Source: PALSA-243 sp963743705 (lineage in GTDB: Bacteria > Acidobacteriota > Terriglobia > Bryobacterales > Bryobacteraceae). From it: a stretch of 64,000 nucleotides of DNA. The DNA is taken from positions 189,534-253,533 of the forward strand of contig CAVUQS010000022.1 in the NCBI GenBank assembly GCA_963743705.1, in the 5' to 3' direction. Position numbers and translations under genes: made by a program. Below, one piece after another: positions 54,767-63,462 of the stretch. The notes under the pieces are model-generated. The model did no database searches. It worked only from the letters and a program-made list of their open reading frames with translations, and was not told the DNA's origin. Position 1 is the first letter of the stretch, and the number at the start of each line of letters is the position of its first letter.

Positions 54767-54953
54767 GTTCCAAAACAAGAAAGTACCAAGGCTCTAGTAT
54801 GGGCCAAAAAGGTCCGCCTAACATGGTGGACTAGCCGCACCAAAACGTACTTCCCAGCGTATGTCCTGCAATGGCTCAACCCGTAAGCGCCTGACTTATC
54901 ACGTTGTCGCCGCCAAACTACGGGTTGGTCTTCCACATGCGAATTGAGCGGGC

Positions 54954-55781
54954 ATGTTCGGGCCAATAGAACAACAGGGGAACAACTTTTCACCGGCCGC
55001 CGCAGCCGTCGCGATTCGCGTGATGCCGGCGGATATCGGCGACCGGAAGAAGAAGACCGCGGCGGAAATCGACGGCACAGGAGCCGGCGCCGCTCGGGCT
55101 AAAGCGCCGGCGGAGACCGCCGCGCCTTCCAGCCCGCCAGTGGAGGGACGCCGCAAGACCAATGACGATCAATTAGTGGAGTTGTCGCGTCAGGGAGACG
55201 CGCGAGCGTTTGGAGAGCTAATCCAGCGCTATTACGCGACCTGCCTGAAGCGCGCGACTTTCATGGTGCGGAACCGCAGCGACGCCGAGGACGAGGTCCA
55301 GAACGCGTGCTGGAAGGCTTTCCAGCGATTGGCGCAATACCGTGGGGACGGTACGTTTTCGGCGTGGCTTTGCCGTATCGTGGAGAACCAATGCCTGATG
55401 CGCATTCGAGAAGAGCGAATTTCACAGTTCGTCTACTTGGATGAACCCACCGATTCGAACGTTCGCCTGGAGCTGGTAGGCAAGCTGGCCAGCCCGGAGG
55501 ACGAGTTGGGCGAACAGCAGGTGGTGAACCTGATCCGGCGCGAGATTTCGTTGATCCCGCCGCTGCTGCGGAACGTAATGGTCCTGCGCGATGTCGAACA
55601 GTTGCCCATGCCGGACGTTGCCTTACGATTGGGGCTTTCGGTTCCGGCGGCCAAATCGCGGCTGATGCGCGCACGAGCCGAACTGCGGCTGCGAGTAGCC
55701 AAGCATTGCGGACCCAAAGGGTGCGCTTCGCTGACGCAGAGAGCCCGTTACATGCAAGCGGCCTATTGCCGGGCCAGTTAG
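54954..55781 (+). CDS. ECF-type sigma factor with N- and C-terminal extensions
   Basis: The 275-residue protein has an unusual first 70 residues (Ala/Lys/Pro-rich, possibly disordered; ATG 55023 is an alternative start). Sigma-2 follows (QLVELSRQGDARAFGELIQR, SDAEDEVQNACWKAFQRL, FSAWLCRIVENQCLMRIREE), then sigma-4 (PPLLRNVMVLRDVEQLPMPD, VALRLGLSVPAAKSRLMRAR). The last 30 residues contain Cys (KHCGPKGCAS) and could be a small metal- or redox-sensing tail. No anti-sigma gene is adjacent. It sits between the NtrC-like regulator and a GAF/PAS kinase. Confidence 0.88.
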   Translation: MFGPIEQQGNNFSPAAAAVAIRVMPADIGDRKKKTAAEIDGTGAGAARAKAPAETAAPSSPPVEGRRKTNDDQLVELSRQGDARAFGELIQRYYATCLKRATFMVRNRSDAEDEVQNACWKAFQRLAQYRGDGTFSAWLCRIVENQCLMRIREERISQFVYLDEPTDSNVRLELVGKLASPEDELGEQQVVNLIRREISLIPPLLRNVMVLRDVEQLPMPDVALRLGLSVPAAKSRLMRARAELRLRVAKHCGPKGCASLTQRARYMQAAYCRAS

Positions 55782-55904
55782 CGGGGGAGCGGGTAAAGAC
55801 CCGCTCCTAAGCGCTCTCAGTTCAAAGCGCGAGGCGTCTGAGGCGACGCCGCTGTATCGGCCACGCCCCACGCCCCGCGGGAAGATACGGACGACTTAGC
55901 CACT

Positions 55905-58001
55905 ATGCAAGGCAGAGCGCGCGCAAAATACAAACGCACCAGCAAAGACCTGCTGCAGGTCGCGAGCAAAGTCTCGGACACGATCGGTATCGACTTTTTG
56001 CGGTCGATGGTTCAGAACCTTTGCAGCGCCATGGGCGCCGATGTCGTGTATGGCGGCGAGTTCGTGGGCGGCCAGGTAGAGCGCGTCCGCGTATTGGCCA
56101 TTTCCCGGGACAGCGATCCGGATTCCCTCCACGATTATGAGTTGGCCGGCAGCGCCTCCGCGGACGCCGCACTGGGAAGGCGTTGCGTCTGCAAAGCCGG
56201 AGCGCGCGCCAAATTTCCCGAAGACGCCATGCTGGCGAAACTCTCAGCGGAGGCCTTTGTCGGAATACCCCTGACGAATGCAAATCATCAAGCGTTGGGG
56301 ATTTTGATGGCGGTGTATCACCAACCCATCCGTAGTTTCCAAGCGCAGGAAGCGATGCTCGATATTTTTGCGCCGCGCGCCACCGCGGAACTGATTCGCA
56401 AACGGGGAGAGGAACAACTGCGCGAGAGCGAAGAACGCTACCGCACGTTTATCGCTTCCAACCCCGACGGCATGTGGCGCGTGGAATACGACCCGCCGGT
56501 GCCGGTAAGCCTTGCGGAACAGGAGCAGGTCGACCGAATCCATCGGGACGGATACATCGCCGAGTGTAACGACGCGCTGGCGCGGCTTCTGGGACGCACG
56601 ACGGCGTCGGAGTTGATTGGTTGCCGCATCGCCGAGTTTGAGGTCGCGAGCACCGATCCCAGCGTGAGGGGAGCGACCCTGGCGGCGGTGCGTGTTCAAC
56701 ACCGGCAGATTACAGTGGAAACCCACACTCCTGATACGGAAGGCAAACGGCAGTATCGGTTGCGCAGCCAGTGGGGCATTGTCGAGAATGGCCTTTTGCG
56801 CCGGACATGGGGCTCCAGCAGGGACATTACAGAACTCAGAAAATCCAAATTGGAACTGGCGGCGTCCAAACGGCGCATTGCGGACCTGCTGGAAGCGATC
56901 CATTTGGTGGTGGTGATGCTCGATCTCAGCGGTTCGATCACTTCTTGCAACGACTATTTTCTGAACCTCACCGGATGGGATCCGGACGAAATCAAAGGCA
57001 AGAAATGGTTCGATTTGATGATTCCGCCGGAGGAACGCGACGCCATACGGTCAGCGTTCGAAGCGGGCAAATCGGGCGCTTCCATCCCTGTCCATCTGGA
57101 AAGTACGCTACTAGGGCCGGAAGGCCAGCGATGGTGGATTGCCTGGAACTTCGCAATGTTGTCGGACGCAGAAGGCAACAGAAACGCCGCGGTGTTCATG
57201 GGCCGGAATAGCACCGACTACAAGGATCTCGAGGAGCAGTTCCGGCAAGCGCAGAAGATGGAGAGCGTCGGCCGGCTGGCCAGCGGCGTTGCCCACGATT
57301 TCAATAATATTCTGCAGGTAATTCTTGGCTACGCAGGCACCTTGCGCGCGCAACGCGACCCATCCGACCCCGCTTACAAAGGGCTGGCCGCGATCGAGAT
57401 GGCCGCTGAAAAAGGTAGGGATCTCGCCCACCAACTGCTCACCTTCAGCCGGCGGCAACCGGTTCGCGCTGCGACGCTGGATCTGAATGAGCTGATCGGG
57501 CAGGATCAGGGAATGTTGCGGCCGCTTCTGGGAGGCCATATCGAACTGGCCACGCGGCTTGACCCGGAATTGTGGCCAATCCGCGGAGACGCCACTCAAT
57601 TGAGCCAGGTGCTGATGAATCTGGCGGTCAATGCGCGAGACGCCATGCCCACGGGCGGCAGGCTGATCATTTCGTCATCGAACGTGGTTGTAGACGGAGA
57701 CGAAAAGAGCCCCTACTCGCCGCGCGTCCCTCATGGAAGTTACGTTTTGCTGACGGTAACCGATACCGGAACCGGCATGACCGAAGGAGTGCGCAGCCGC
57801 CTGTTCGAGCCATTCTTCACTACCAAGCCGCCGGGGATAGGAACGGGCTTAGGCCTCTCGACTGTGTACGGAATCGTGCAGCAGAGCGGAGGCCATATCG
57901 TTGTCGAAACCAAGCCGAACCACGGGTCGACGTTCTTGTTGTTCTTTCCAAAAGCAGAAGCGGCGGAACCGGCTCCCAAGGCCGTTCCAAAGGCCTCTTG
58001 A
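55905..58001 (+). CDS. GAF-PAS-PAS sensor histidine kinase
   Basis: The 698-residue protein has no membrane helix. A GAF-like domain spans about 10-165 (RSMVQNLCSAMGADVVYGGE, KLSAEAFVGIPLTNANHQAL). Two PAS domains follow (SEERYRTFIASNPDGMWRVE; HLVVVMLDLSGSITSCNDYF with LNLTGWDPDE). HisKA carries the phosphorylated His in VGRLASGVAHDFNNILQVIL (about H463). The HATPase domain has the N box LMNLAVNARDAM, G1 VTDTGTGM and G2 GTGLGLST. There is no fused receiver. It is convergent with a lytic transglycosylase gene. Partner regulators could include the neighbouring degenerate receivers or the ECF sigma; no direct evidence. Confidence 0.9.
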   Translation: MQGRARAKYKRTSKDLLQVASKVSDTIGIDFLRSMVQNLCSAMGADVVYGGEFVGGQVERVRVLAISRDSDPDSLHDYELAGSASADAALGRRCVCKAGARAKFPEDAMLAKLSAEAFVGIPLTNANHQALGILMAVYHQPIRSFQAQEAMLDIFAPRATAELIRKRGEEQLRESEERYRTFIASNPDGMWRVEYDPPVPVSLAEQEQVDRIHRDGYIAECNDALARLLGRTTASELIGCRIAEFEVASTDPSVRGATLAAVRVQHRQITVETHTPDTEGKRQYRLRSQWGIVENGLLRRTWGSSRDITELRKSKLELAASKRRIADLLEAIHLVVVMLDLSGSITSCNDYFLNLTGWDPDEIKGKKWFDLMIPPEERDAIRSAFEAGKSGASIPVHLESTLLGPEGQRWWIAWNFAMLSDAEGNRNAAVFMGRNSTDYKDLEEQFRQAQKMESVGRLASGVAHDFNNILQVILGYAGTLRAQRDPSDPAYKGLAAIEMAAEKGRDLAHQLLTFSRRQPVRAATLDLNELIGQDQGMLRPLLGGHIELATRLDPELWPIRGDATQLSQVLMNLAVNARDAMPTGGRLIISSSNVVVDGDEKSPYSPRVPHGSYVLLTVTDTGTGMTEGVRSRLFEPFFTTKPPGIGTGLGLSTVYGIVQQSGGHIVVETKPNHGSTFLLFFPKAEAAEPAPKAVPKAS

Positions 58002-58023
58002 GACGAATCCGCCGCTACAGTTT

Positions 58024-58067
58024 TAGCTGTTGTCCTGGAGCTGTCTAGCTGTTGCGCTGGAACTGTT
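58024..58067. repeat. 22-bp tandem duplication between convergent genes
   Basis: TAGCTGTTG(TC/CG)CTGGAGCTGT-type units at 58024-58045 and 58046-58067 match at 18 of 22 positions. The second copy encodes the last codons (FQRNS) and the stop of the lytic transglycosylase on the minus strand. It may have arisen by a small duplication at the gene end. Confidence 0.45.
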
Positions 58068-58707
58068 TGAGGAACGCGAGGACGCGCGCCACATAGCCAC
58101 GCGTTTCGCGGAACGGCGGAACGCCACGGTAGTGGTCCACTGCGCCCGGACCGGCATTGTACGCCGCGATGGTGCTCGCCAGCGGGTTGCGGTGGCCTTG
58201 GTAGCGATCGATCAAGACCTTCAGATAGTGCGTACCGGCATCGATATTCTGCTCGGGAACGGACGGATCTGCGCCATACTCACGAGCCGTATCAGGCATC
58301 AACTGCATCAAACCGATCGCTCCCTTGGGAGAAACCGCGCTGGCGTTAAAGGCCGATTCGGCCGCCACAATGCTCTTCACGAACGCGGCAGGAACCTGAT
58401 GCTTCTTGGCCGCGGTTTGAATGAACGATTCGATATCGGCGAGAGTGGGGAGCGACAGCCGGCTCTTAACAGAAGCCGACGGAGCCGCAGGAGCGCCACC
58501 GGTGGCGGCAGCGCCGCAACCCGGTCCCGATCGCCAGAGGCATGGTAAGGAATCGATATCGGGCATGAGAAAACCCACCGTCGGGGCAGTAACACCATGG
58601 CCGGATGCCGAAGAACTATATCCTGTCGTGGGGACGTGGGAAAAAGAACCCAACCCCAAGGCAAGCCCGGAGCTCACCAAAAGTAATGTAATCGAAATGA
58701 CTTTCAT
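58045..58707 (-). CDS. Lytic transglycosylase (SLT domain)
   Basis: The 220-residue protein has a signal peptide (ISITLLLVSSGLALGLGS) and a Ser/Gly/Ala-rich linker to about residue 80. The SLT domain then has IQTAAKKHQVPAAFVKSIVA, the catalytic Glu in AAESAFNASAVSPKGAIGLM, QLMPDTAREYG and IAAYNAGPGAV. It should cut peptidoglycan glycan strands in the periplasm. No ribosome-binding site is visible before ATG 58707. Confidence 0.9.
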   Translation of the reverse strand: MKVISITLLLVSSGLALGLGSFSHVPTTGYSSSASGHGVTAPTVGFLMPDIDSLPCLWRSGPGCGAAATGGAPAAPSASVKSRLSLPTLADIESFIQTAAKKHQVPAAFVKSIVAAESAFNASAVSPKGAIGLMQLMPDTAREYGADPSVPEQNIDAGTHYLKVLIDRYQGHRNPLASTIAAYNAGPGAVDHYRGVPPFRETRGYVARVLAFLKQFQRNS

Positions 58708-58916
58708 GTTTTTGGGAAATTACTAGAGCCGTTTTTGAACTACGTGGCGCGTAGTGTATCCGGAAACCCGCAGAATTTAGGAACTACCTGAGGAAGAGCA
58801 GCTGCAGATCGCCTGCTTGAAGTTCTATTGTAACAGGGCAGTCCCGATTTGTCTTACTTCCGAGGGTGACGGTCTAAGCGCCTGAAATCGAGGCGGATAT
58901 TAGGTCGCGCGTGGGA

Positions 58917-59579
58917 TTACGCGACCTTCGAGCGGTCCGAGGCCTGAGAGCGGATAGTTAGCCTATTCACGACTGCCATCACGCGCTCGACGCTTTTCTC
59001 CAGGAGCTTGAAGTACTCCCTGCCGTTGACGCCCAATCGGTCCCCATATTCCCCTGAAATCCATGCACTGACGAAGCTGATGGTACAGAGCGGGGATAAC
59101 AGATCGTGAGCCTTTAGCGAGACGACGCCGGTGAGATCCTGATTGCAACTCGTGAGGCGTTCCCGCTCGCGGGCTAGTTCTTCCACGTTGGACTGGAGTT
59201 CCCGCTTCAGACGCGCCGCGGAGCCGGAGCGGAGAAGCAGCTGGATCACGGAGACCAATGTCCGGGGAGCGACCGATTCAGGCAGCAACAAATCCACGCC
59301 GCACTCGCGGCTCCAGTATTTGCGATCGCGGGGTGAGCACATCACGACGATCGGAATACCGCCAGCGGCAGGATTGTCTTTGATGCTGCGGCAAACATCG
59401 GGGCCGCCTTCTCCGAGGCCGGCCAGCACGATTAGATGGGGCTCGTTGCCGATCGCGCACCGCAGCGCGCCGGCTTCGGTTGCAGCATCGATGACTTTAT
59501 ATCCAACCTTGCGCAGGACGCGGCTGGCGATGGGACGCTTGGCGTACGAACCACTTGCAATCAAGATGATTTCACACAT
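58917..59579 (-). CDS. Degenerate receiver joined to a stand-alone histidine-kinase dimerisation helix
   Basis: Residues 1-115 form a receiver-like domain in which the acidic pair is lost (IILIASGSY), the acceptor position is Ala53 (HLIVLAGLGEGGPD) and the beta-5 Lys is lost (DLLLPESV). A coiled coil follows (RLKRELQSNVEELARERERL). Residues about 150-215 resemble HisKA/DHp with His158 in SLKAHDLLSPL. There is no HATPase domain: the protein ends at 220 residues. It may be a phosphotransfer or scaffold protein acting on other kinases, or a decayed kinase; sequence alone cannot decide. It is divergent from the hybrid kinase at 59859. Confidence 0.65.
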   Translation of the reverse strand: MCEIILIASGSYAKRPIASRVLRKVGYKVIDAATEAGALRCAIGNEPHLIVLAGLGEGGPDVCRSIKDNPAAGGIPIVVMCSPRDRKYWSRECGVDLLLPESVAPRTLVSVIQLLLRSGSAARLKRELQSNVEELARERERLTSCNQDLTGVVSLKAHDLLSPLCTISFVSAWISGEYGDRLGVNGREYFKLLEKSVERVMAVVNRLTIRSQASDRSKVA

Positions 59580-59858
59580 CTGTATTTACTGTTATCGAAA
59601 GGACCGTCTTATATCTGGCGAGAACCGATACAGAATTGAATCCCGTAAGATGATAAGCTGAATTCCCCGATAGAGACCTAAGTACACCCGGTGAAAAGTC
59701 AAGTCAAGTATCTTTCCTCCAAAGTGAGGAATGCGCGTAACCGATAACACACCTAAAATCGCGTGTGTGAATTTGCGTGGGAATCCCCGGCAGCCGCCGC
59801 CAGGTATCCGCGTTACGATAAACGGCAGTCTGCACCTCCCAGTAACGGATCAGGGTCG

Positions 59859-61151
59859 ATGAGTTCGCAAAATGAATCCGCCTCCGCGGCGCGGGAAGAA
59901 TACAGGCAACTCAGCGCACGCATTGCCGAGTTGGAACAACAGGCCGCCCGCCTCAACCGGTTCGCAGGCGTAGCCATGGATGGCAGCGGCCTACAGCGCG
60001 CGCCGCAATCCAACTCAGAGCCTCAGATTGCAGACGGCGCAGGACTGCTCGCGCGCGGGGTAGTTCACGATTTCGGCACTCTGCTTAGCTGCATTCTGGC
60101 CGAAGCCGATCTGGCTCTCGCGACCTTGGCGAAGGAAGCGCCGGAACGCGAAAGAATCGACCGCATGCGGAATCTTGCCATCCGCGCCGGCGGCATCTCG
60201 CAGGAGTTGATGGATTCTCCGGACCGTGAGGGTTTGCAATGGAAGCCCGTCGACGTGAGCCGCCTAGCCGCCGAGACGCTGCAGTTGCTCACGAGCTCGA
60301 TTCCCGCGCGAGCTGTCGTCGAAACAGTTTTGCCGGACAACCTTCCTTGCGTCAATGGCAACTTCACGCAGCTCCAACGCGTAGTGATGAATCTGATTGC
60401 GAACGCCGCGGAAGCGCTGGGCGAGAACGACGGCGTAATCTCGCTGCGCGTCTCGGAGATCACACAGTATGGAGGCGGAGAACGCCAGGGTGTTCGCATC
60501 GAGGTCCGCGATACTGGCTGTGGCATGGCGGAAGAGGCTCAGGCGCGAATATTCGATTCGGGATATTCGACCAAGGCTCCTGGCCGGGGCCTGGGGCTGG
60601 CGTCGGCGTGGGAGATCGTTCGCGCGCACGGTGGAGAGATCCAGGTCACCAGCGCCCCGGGAGAGGGCTCGCGGTTTGAAGTATTACTGCCCGCCACTGC
60701 TTCTGTTTCATTCGCGCCTGAGGACGTTGAGCAACCCAGGATTTCCGAAGGCGTTGCCGTGGGGACAACCGTGCTGTTGATCGAGGACGACGAGTTGCTA
60801 CGCCACGTGGTTGCGCGGTTGTTCCGCGAAAAAGGATTCAGCGTGCTGGCGGCGGCCGACGGACGAAGCGCGTTGGATTTGTTCCGGGCAAGACGAACGG
60901 AAATCGGCGCGGTTTTTCTGGACGTGACCTTACCCGAAATGTCCGGGCGCGAAGTGTTGGAACAGTTACGAGGGATTCAACCCGACGTAAAGGTGATTCT
61001 GACCACAGCGCACAGCGAGGACGCAGCATTAGCCGCTCTCGGCGGACAACAGCCCTGGCGCTTCATCCGCAAGCCCTACCGGCTTCTTGAACTAATTGAC
61101 TTGATTCAGGATGCGCGCCTCGCCAGCAGAAGAACCGGCGCCCAGGCGTGA
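59859..61151 (+). CDS. Hybrid histidine kinase with C-terminal receiver
   Basis: From ATG 59859 it is 430 residues; GTG 59763 would give 462. There is no membrane helix or clear sensor domain; the N-terminus is a short coiled coil (EYRQLSARIAELEQQAARLN). HisKA carries His in ARGVVHDFGTLLSCIL. HATPase motifs are LIANAAEALG, EVRDTGCGM and GRGLGLAS. The C-terminal receiver is intact: LLIEDDELLR, acceptor Asp in AVFLDVTLPEMSG, TTAHS and IRKPYRL. It is thus the one receiver here able to accept phosphate. It is divergent from the Ala-substituted receiver/DHp gene, which suggests a functional pair. Confidence 0.88.
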   Translation: MSSQNESASAAREEYRQLSARIAELEQQAARLNRFAGVAMDGSGLQRAPQSNSEPQIADGAGLLARGVVHDFGTLLSCILAEADLALATLAKEAPERERIDRMRNLAIRAGGISQELMDSPDREGLQWKPVDVSRLAAETLQLLTSSIPARAVVETVLPDNLPCVNGNFTQLQRVVMNLIANAAEALGENDGVISLRVSEITQYGGGERQGVRIEVRDTGCGMAEEAQARIFDSGYSTKAPGRGLGLASAWEIVRAHGGEIQVTSAPGEGSRFEVLLPATASVSFAPEDVEQPRISEGVAVGTTVLLIEDDELLRHVVARLFREKGFSVLAAADGRSALDLFRARRTEIGAVFLDVTLPEMSGREVLEQLRGIQPDVKVILTTAHSEDAALAALGGQQPWRFIRKPYRLLELIDLIQDARLASRRTGAQA

Positions 61152-61430
61152 TACCGCCCACGAATGACAACGAAACAATGCGCCGGAAAGAGCGCCGGAC
61201 GAATCGTGATTGGCATGATCTTGCGGCCCTGCCGCATGGCTACCCGCGCGTCAAATCAGCCTATTCCACGCATCTCTTCCCGACCTCGACTAACTGTTGT
61301 ACCGTTGATGCCGCCAACCTAGTAAGTTAGCCATACGGCTCTCGCGACGGCCCGCGGAGTTAGACCAGCAAAATGGTGGCGAAGCCCCAAATGTTAAGCC
61401 GACCCCGGCTGAATCCCAATCGTCGATGGC
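61152..61430. other. Spacer without a convincing gene
   Basis: A 60-codon open frame (61148-61330) is present but shows no family features, and its codon use is not like the neighbours. A sequence TGGCATGATCTTGC at 61211-61224 recalls a sigma-54 -24/-12 element but its spacing is one base short. I see no other structure. Confidence 0.3.
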
Positions 61431-62264
61431 GTGGGCCGTCCTTTTCGATTCGCGCATTGCCAGTCGTCGATCCCGCTCTTCATATTGATTTCCTTTGGGG
61501 CGGCCCTCATAGCGGGACCGGCAGACAATGAGGATTCCGCTACGCTGCTACAGCGCATTCGCGCCAAGGTGGCGGCCCATCTTTCCCAATTGCCCAACTA
61601 CACCTGCCATGAAGTGATCAACCGGGTGCTTTGGCCAGCCGGAGGAAATAGCGGCGCGCGCCAGGAGCAAGTGGAAGTCGAAGTCGCATTCCTGGGCAGA
61701 CAGGAACTGTTCGCGAAGCCCGGACAAGGTGAGTTTACCGAGAAATCGATCGCCAAGCTGGTGCCGCCCGGCACCATCGCCAGCGGCGCCTTTGGGGCGC
61801 ACGCGAGCAATCTGTTTCTCGGAGACGCGGCGTTGTTTCACTATGCCGGCGTTTGCAAAAAGGACGGCCATAAGGCCTACCGATATGATTTTCAGGTGCC
61901 CGAAGACAAGAGCTTATTCTGGGTACAGCACGATAGCGAACAGGGAATCGTCGGCTATGAAGGCGCCATCTGGGCGGATTTCGAAACGCTCGACCTGGTC
62001 CGCATCGAAATCAAAGCAGACCGGATCACGCCGCGCCTTCGCGTCCGTTCCGTCGCGGAAAAGATGCGATACACGATCGTGAAGATGAAAGATTCCGAGT
62101 TTCTGCTACCGTACCGCTCTGAACTGGAAGTCTCCGACAGCACAGGCAACTTCAGCACAAACGCGGTGGAACTCCGACAGTGCAAGGAATACCGCGGCGA
62201 TTCGGTAATTACATTCGCCGAACCGCACGATGCGCCGGCGCGTCCCGAAGTCACGAAGCACTGA
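61431..62264 (+). CDS. Secreted protein of unknown function
   Basis: The 277-residue protein (GTG start) has a signal or anchor segment (IPLFILISFGAALIAGP). A region LQRIRAKVAAHLSQLPNYTC follows, with the pattern of acidobacterial exported proteins with an LPNYTC motif, then a beta-rich body (GFGAHASN-like and QHDSEQGIVGYEGAIWADFE). It ends with SVAEKMRYTIVKMKDSEFLL and an ELRQCKEYRG Cys strand. Function unknown. It overlaps the start region of the following outer-membrane gene only if that gene's longer frame is used. Confidence 0.6.
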   Translation: MGRPFRFAHCQSSIPLFILISFGAALIAGPADNEDSATLLQRIRAKVAAHLSQLPNYTCHEVINRVLWPAGGNSGARQEQVEVEVAFLGRQELFAKPGQGEFTEKSIAKLVPPGTIASGAFGAHASNLFLGDAALFHYAGVCKKDGHKAYRYDFQVPEDKSLFWVQHDSEQGIVGYEGAIWADFETLDLVRIEIKADRITPRLRVRSVAEKMRYTIVKMKDSEFLLPYRSELEVSDSTGNFSTNAVELRQCKEYRGDSVITFAEPHDAPARPEVTKH

Positions 62265-62337
62265 ACCGCCTCGGGCTCCTACATTTCGTAAGCCGATACA
62301 GCCTTTCGCGCCATCACCGTGCCAGGGGCCGATCGGA

Positions 62338-63168
62338 ATGCGAACCAGACCGCTAGTGTTTGCTCTAACGTTCTTTTGCTCGCTAACCGCCGTCAGGCAG
62401 GCCGGCGCACAGACAGGGCCAACCGGGCCTAGCGATGACGAGCTTCGAAAAGAGGCGCAGAATCCAATCGCCAACCTGATCAGCGTGCCTTTTCAGAACA
62501 ACACTAACTTCCCGATCGGCCCCTACAGCCGCGTGCAGGACGTGATGAACGTCCAGCCGGTGATACCTGTCAATTTCGGTAGCGTCAATCTGATCACACG
62601 GTGGATTGCCCCGGTCGCATACCAGCCCAACATAGTGGCTCCATCCGGTAGCGCAAGCGGCCTTGGCGACATGAATCCGACGTTCTTTCTGTCGCCCTCC
62701 GCGCCGCACACCCTCATCTGGGGATTCGGACCTGCCTTGCTTCTGCCCACCGCGACCAACGCCACGCTGGGTCAAGGAAAGTGGGGAGCGGGGCCATCGC
62801 TCGTCTTCCTGCTTCAACCGGAACATTGGACGATCGGCGCGCTGATGAACAACATCTGGTCGTTCGCAGGCCCGCAGAACCGCGCACCCATCAACCAATT
62901 CCTGCTGCAATATTTCGTGAACTACAACATGAGCGGCGGATGGTATGTAGGATCGCAGCCAATCATTACCGCCAACTGGAGAGCCCCGCAAAACAACGTG
63001 TGGCTGATGCCCGCGGGATTCGCGGTCGGAAGAATTACACGCCTGGGCAATCAGCCCATCAATGCGCAAGCCGGACTTTACTACAGCGCCATCCATCCGC
63101 AAGATCTACCTTACGGTAAATGGCAATTGCGGTTACAGTTGGCCTTCTTATTCCCAAAGGCCAAATAA
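62338..63168 (+). CDS. Outer-membrane barrel protein (type often annotated as neuromedin U)
   Basis: The ATG at 62338 is chosen because it opens with a good signal peptide (PLVFALTFFCSLTAVRQAGA); the longer frame from 62230 has no signal. The mature 276-residue protein begins ELRKEAQNPIANLISVPFQN and NTNFPIGPYSRVQDVMNVQP, then IPVNFGSVNLITRWIAPVAY. This is the pattern of the bacterial family misnamed neuromedin U. Alternating strands run to a C-terminal LRLQLAFLFPKAK. A channel or adsorption role is likely. Confidence 0.75.
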   Translation: MRTRPLVFALTFFCSLTAVRQAGAQTGPTGPSDDELRKEAQNPIANLISVPFQNNTNFPIGPYSRVQDVMNVQPVIPVNFGSVNLITRWIAPVAYQPNIVAPSGSASGLGDMNPTFFLSPSAPHTLIWGFGPALLLPTATNATLGQGKWGAGPSLVFLLQPEHWTIGALMNNIWSFAGPQNRAPINQFLLQYFVNYNMSGGWYVGSQPIITANWRAPQNNVWLMPAGFAVGRITRLGNQPINAQAGLYYSAIHPQDLPYGKWQLRLQLAFLFPKAK

Positions 63169-63178
63169 CGTCGCGCCT

Positions 63179-63198
63179 CGCATGTTATCTAACATGCG
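63179..63198 (+). terminator. 9-bp inverted repeat after the outer-membrane gene
   Basis: CGCATGTTAtcTAACATGCG is a perfect palindrome of two 9-base arms with a 2-base spacer, starting 10 bases after the stop at 63168. No U-run follows, so it may be a processing or protection hairpin, or a protein-binding site, rather than a terminator. Confidence 0.4.
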
Positions 63199-63270
63199 TT
63201 CATTGGTTACCAGGTGAAGCGGCTCGACGCGTATGGAAAGCCGCTACGCGCCGTAAATTGCGTCATTCTC

Positions 63271-63436
63271 CCAACAAGTTGACTATTTGTTGGATAGTCC
63301 GATTGCCTACCGGATACACCTGACGTGAACAAAAAATTAGACCGGGAGATTTTCAAAACGATCCTAGTTCCTGGGGTCAGATACAGACCAAACGGTCGGA
63401 CCTGGAACAGGTCCATGGGGCTGCAGCTATGCCCCA
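63271..63436 (+). promoter_or_regulatory. Structured leader upstream of the last outer-membrane gene
   Basis: Four inverted repeats occur before the start at 63463. They are CCAACAA/TTGTTGG (63271-63293), the mutually exclusive GACTAT/ATAGTC (63281-63299) that uses TTGTTGG as its loop, GGACCTGgaaCAGGTCC (63398-63414) and TGGGGC/GCCCCA (63416-63436). The last two sit directly before the GAGGAG at 63448-63453. Mutually exclusive pairing is typical of regulated leaders, but no known riboswitch class is recognised. Confidence 0.4.
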
Positions 63437-63462
63437 AATTCAATTTAGAGGAGATCCAAGGG

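Noticed and set aside
52087..58757. Similar 17-base strings near 52087 and 58745 (GGCGCGTAGT ... ATCCGGA)
   Set aside because: They differ by a two-base gap; one is coding and the other intergenic, so chance similarity is likely.
61211..61224. TGGCATGATCTTGC, like a sigma-54 promoter
   Set aside because: The spacing between the GG and GC elements is one base short and it lies 200 bases before the next gene.
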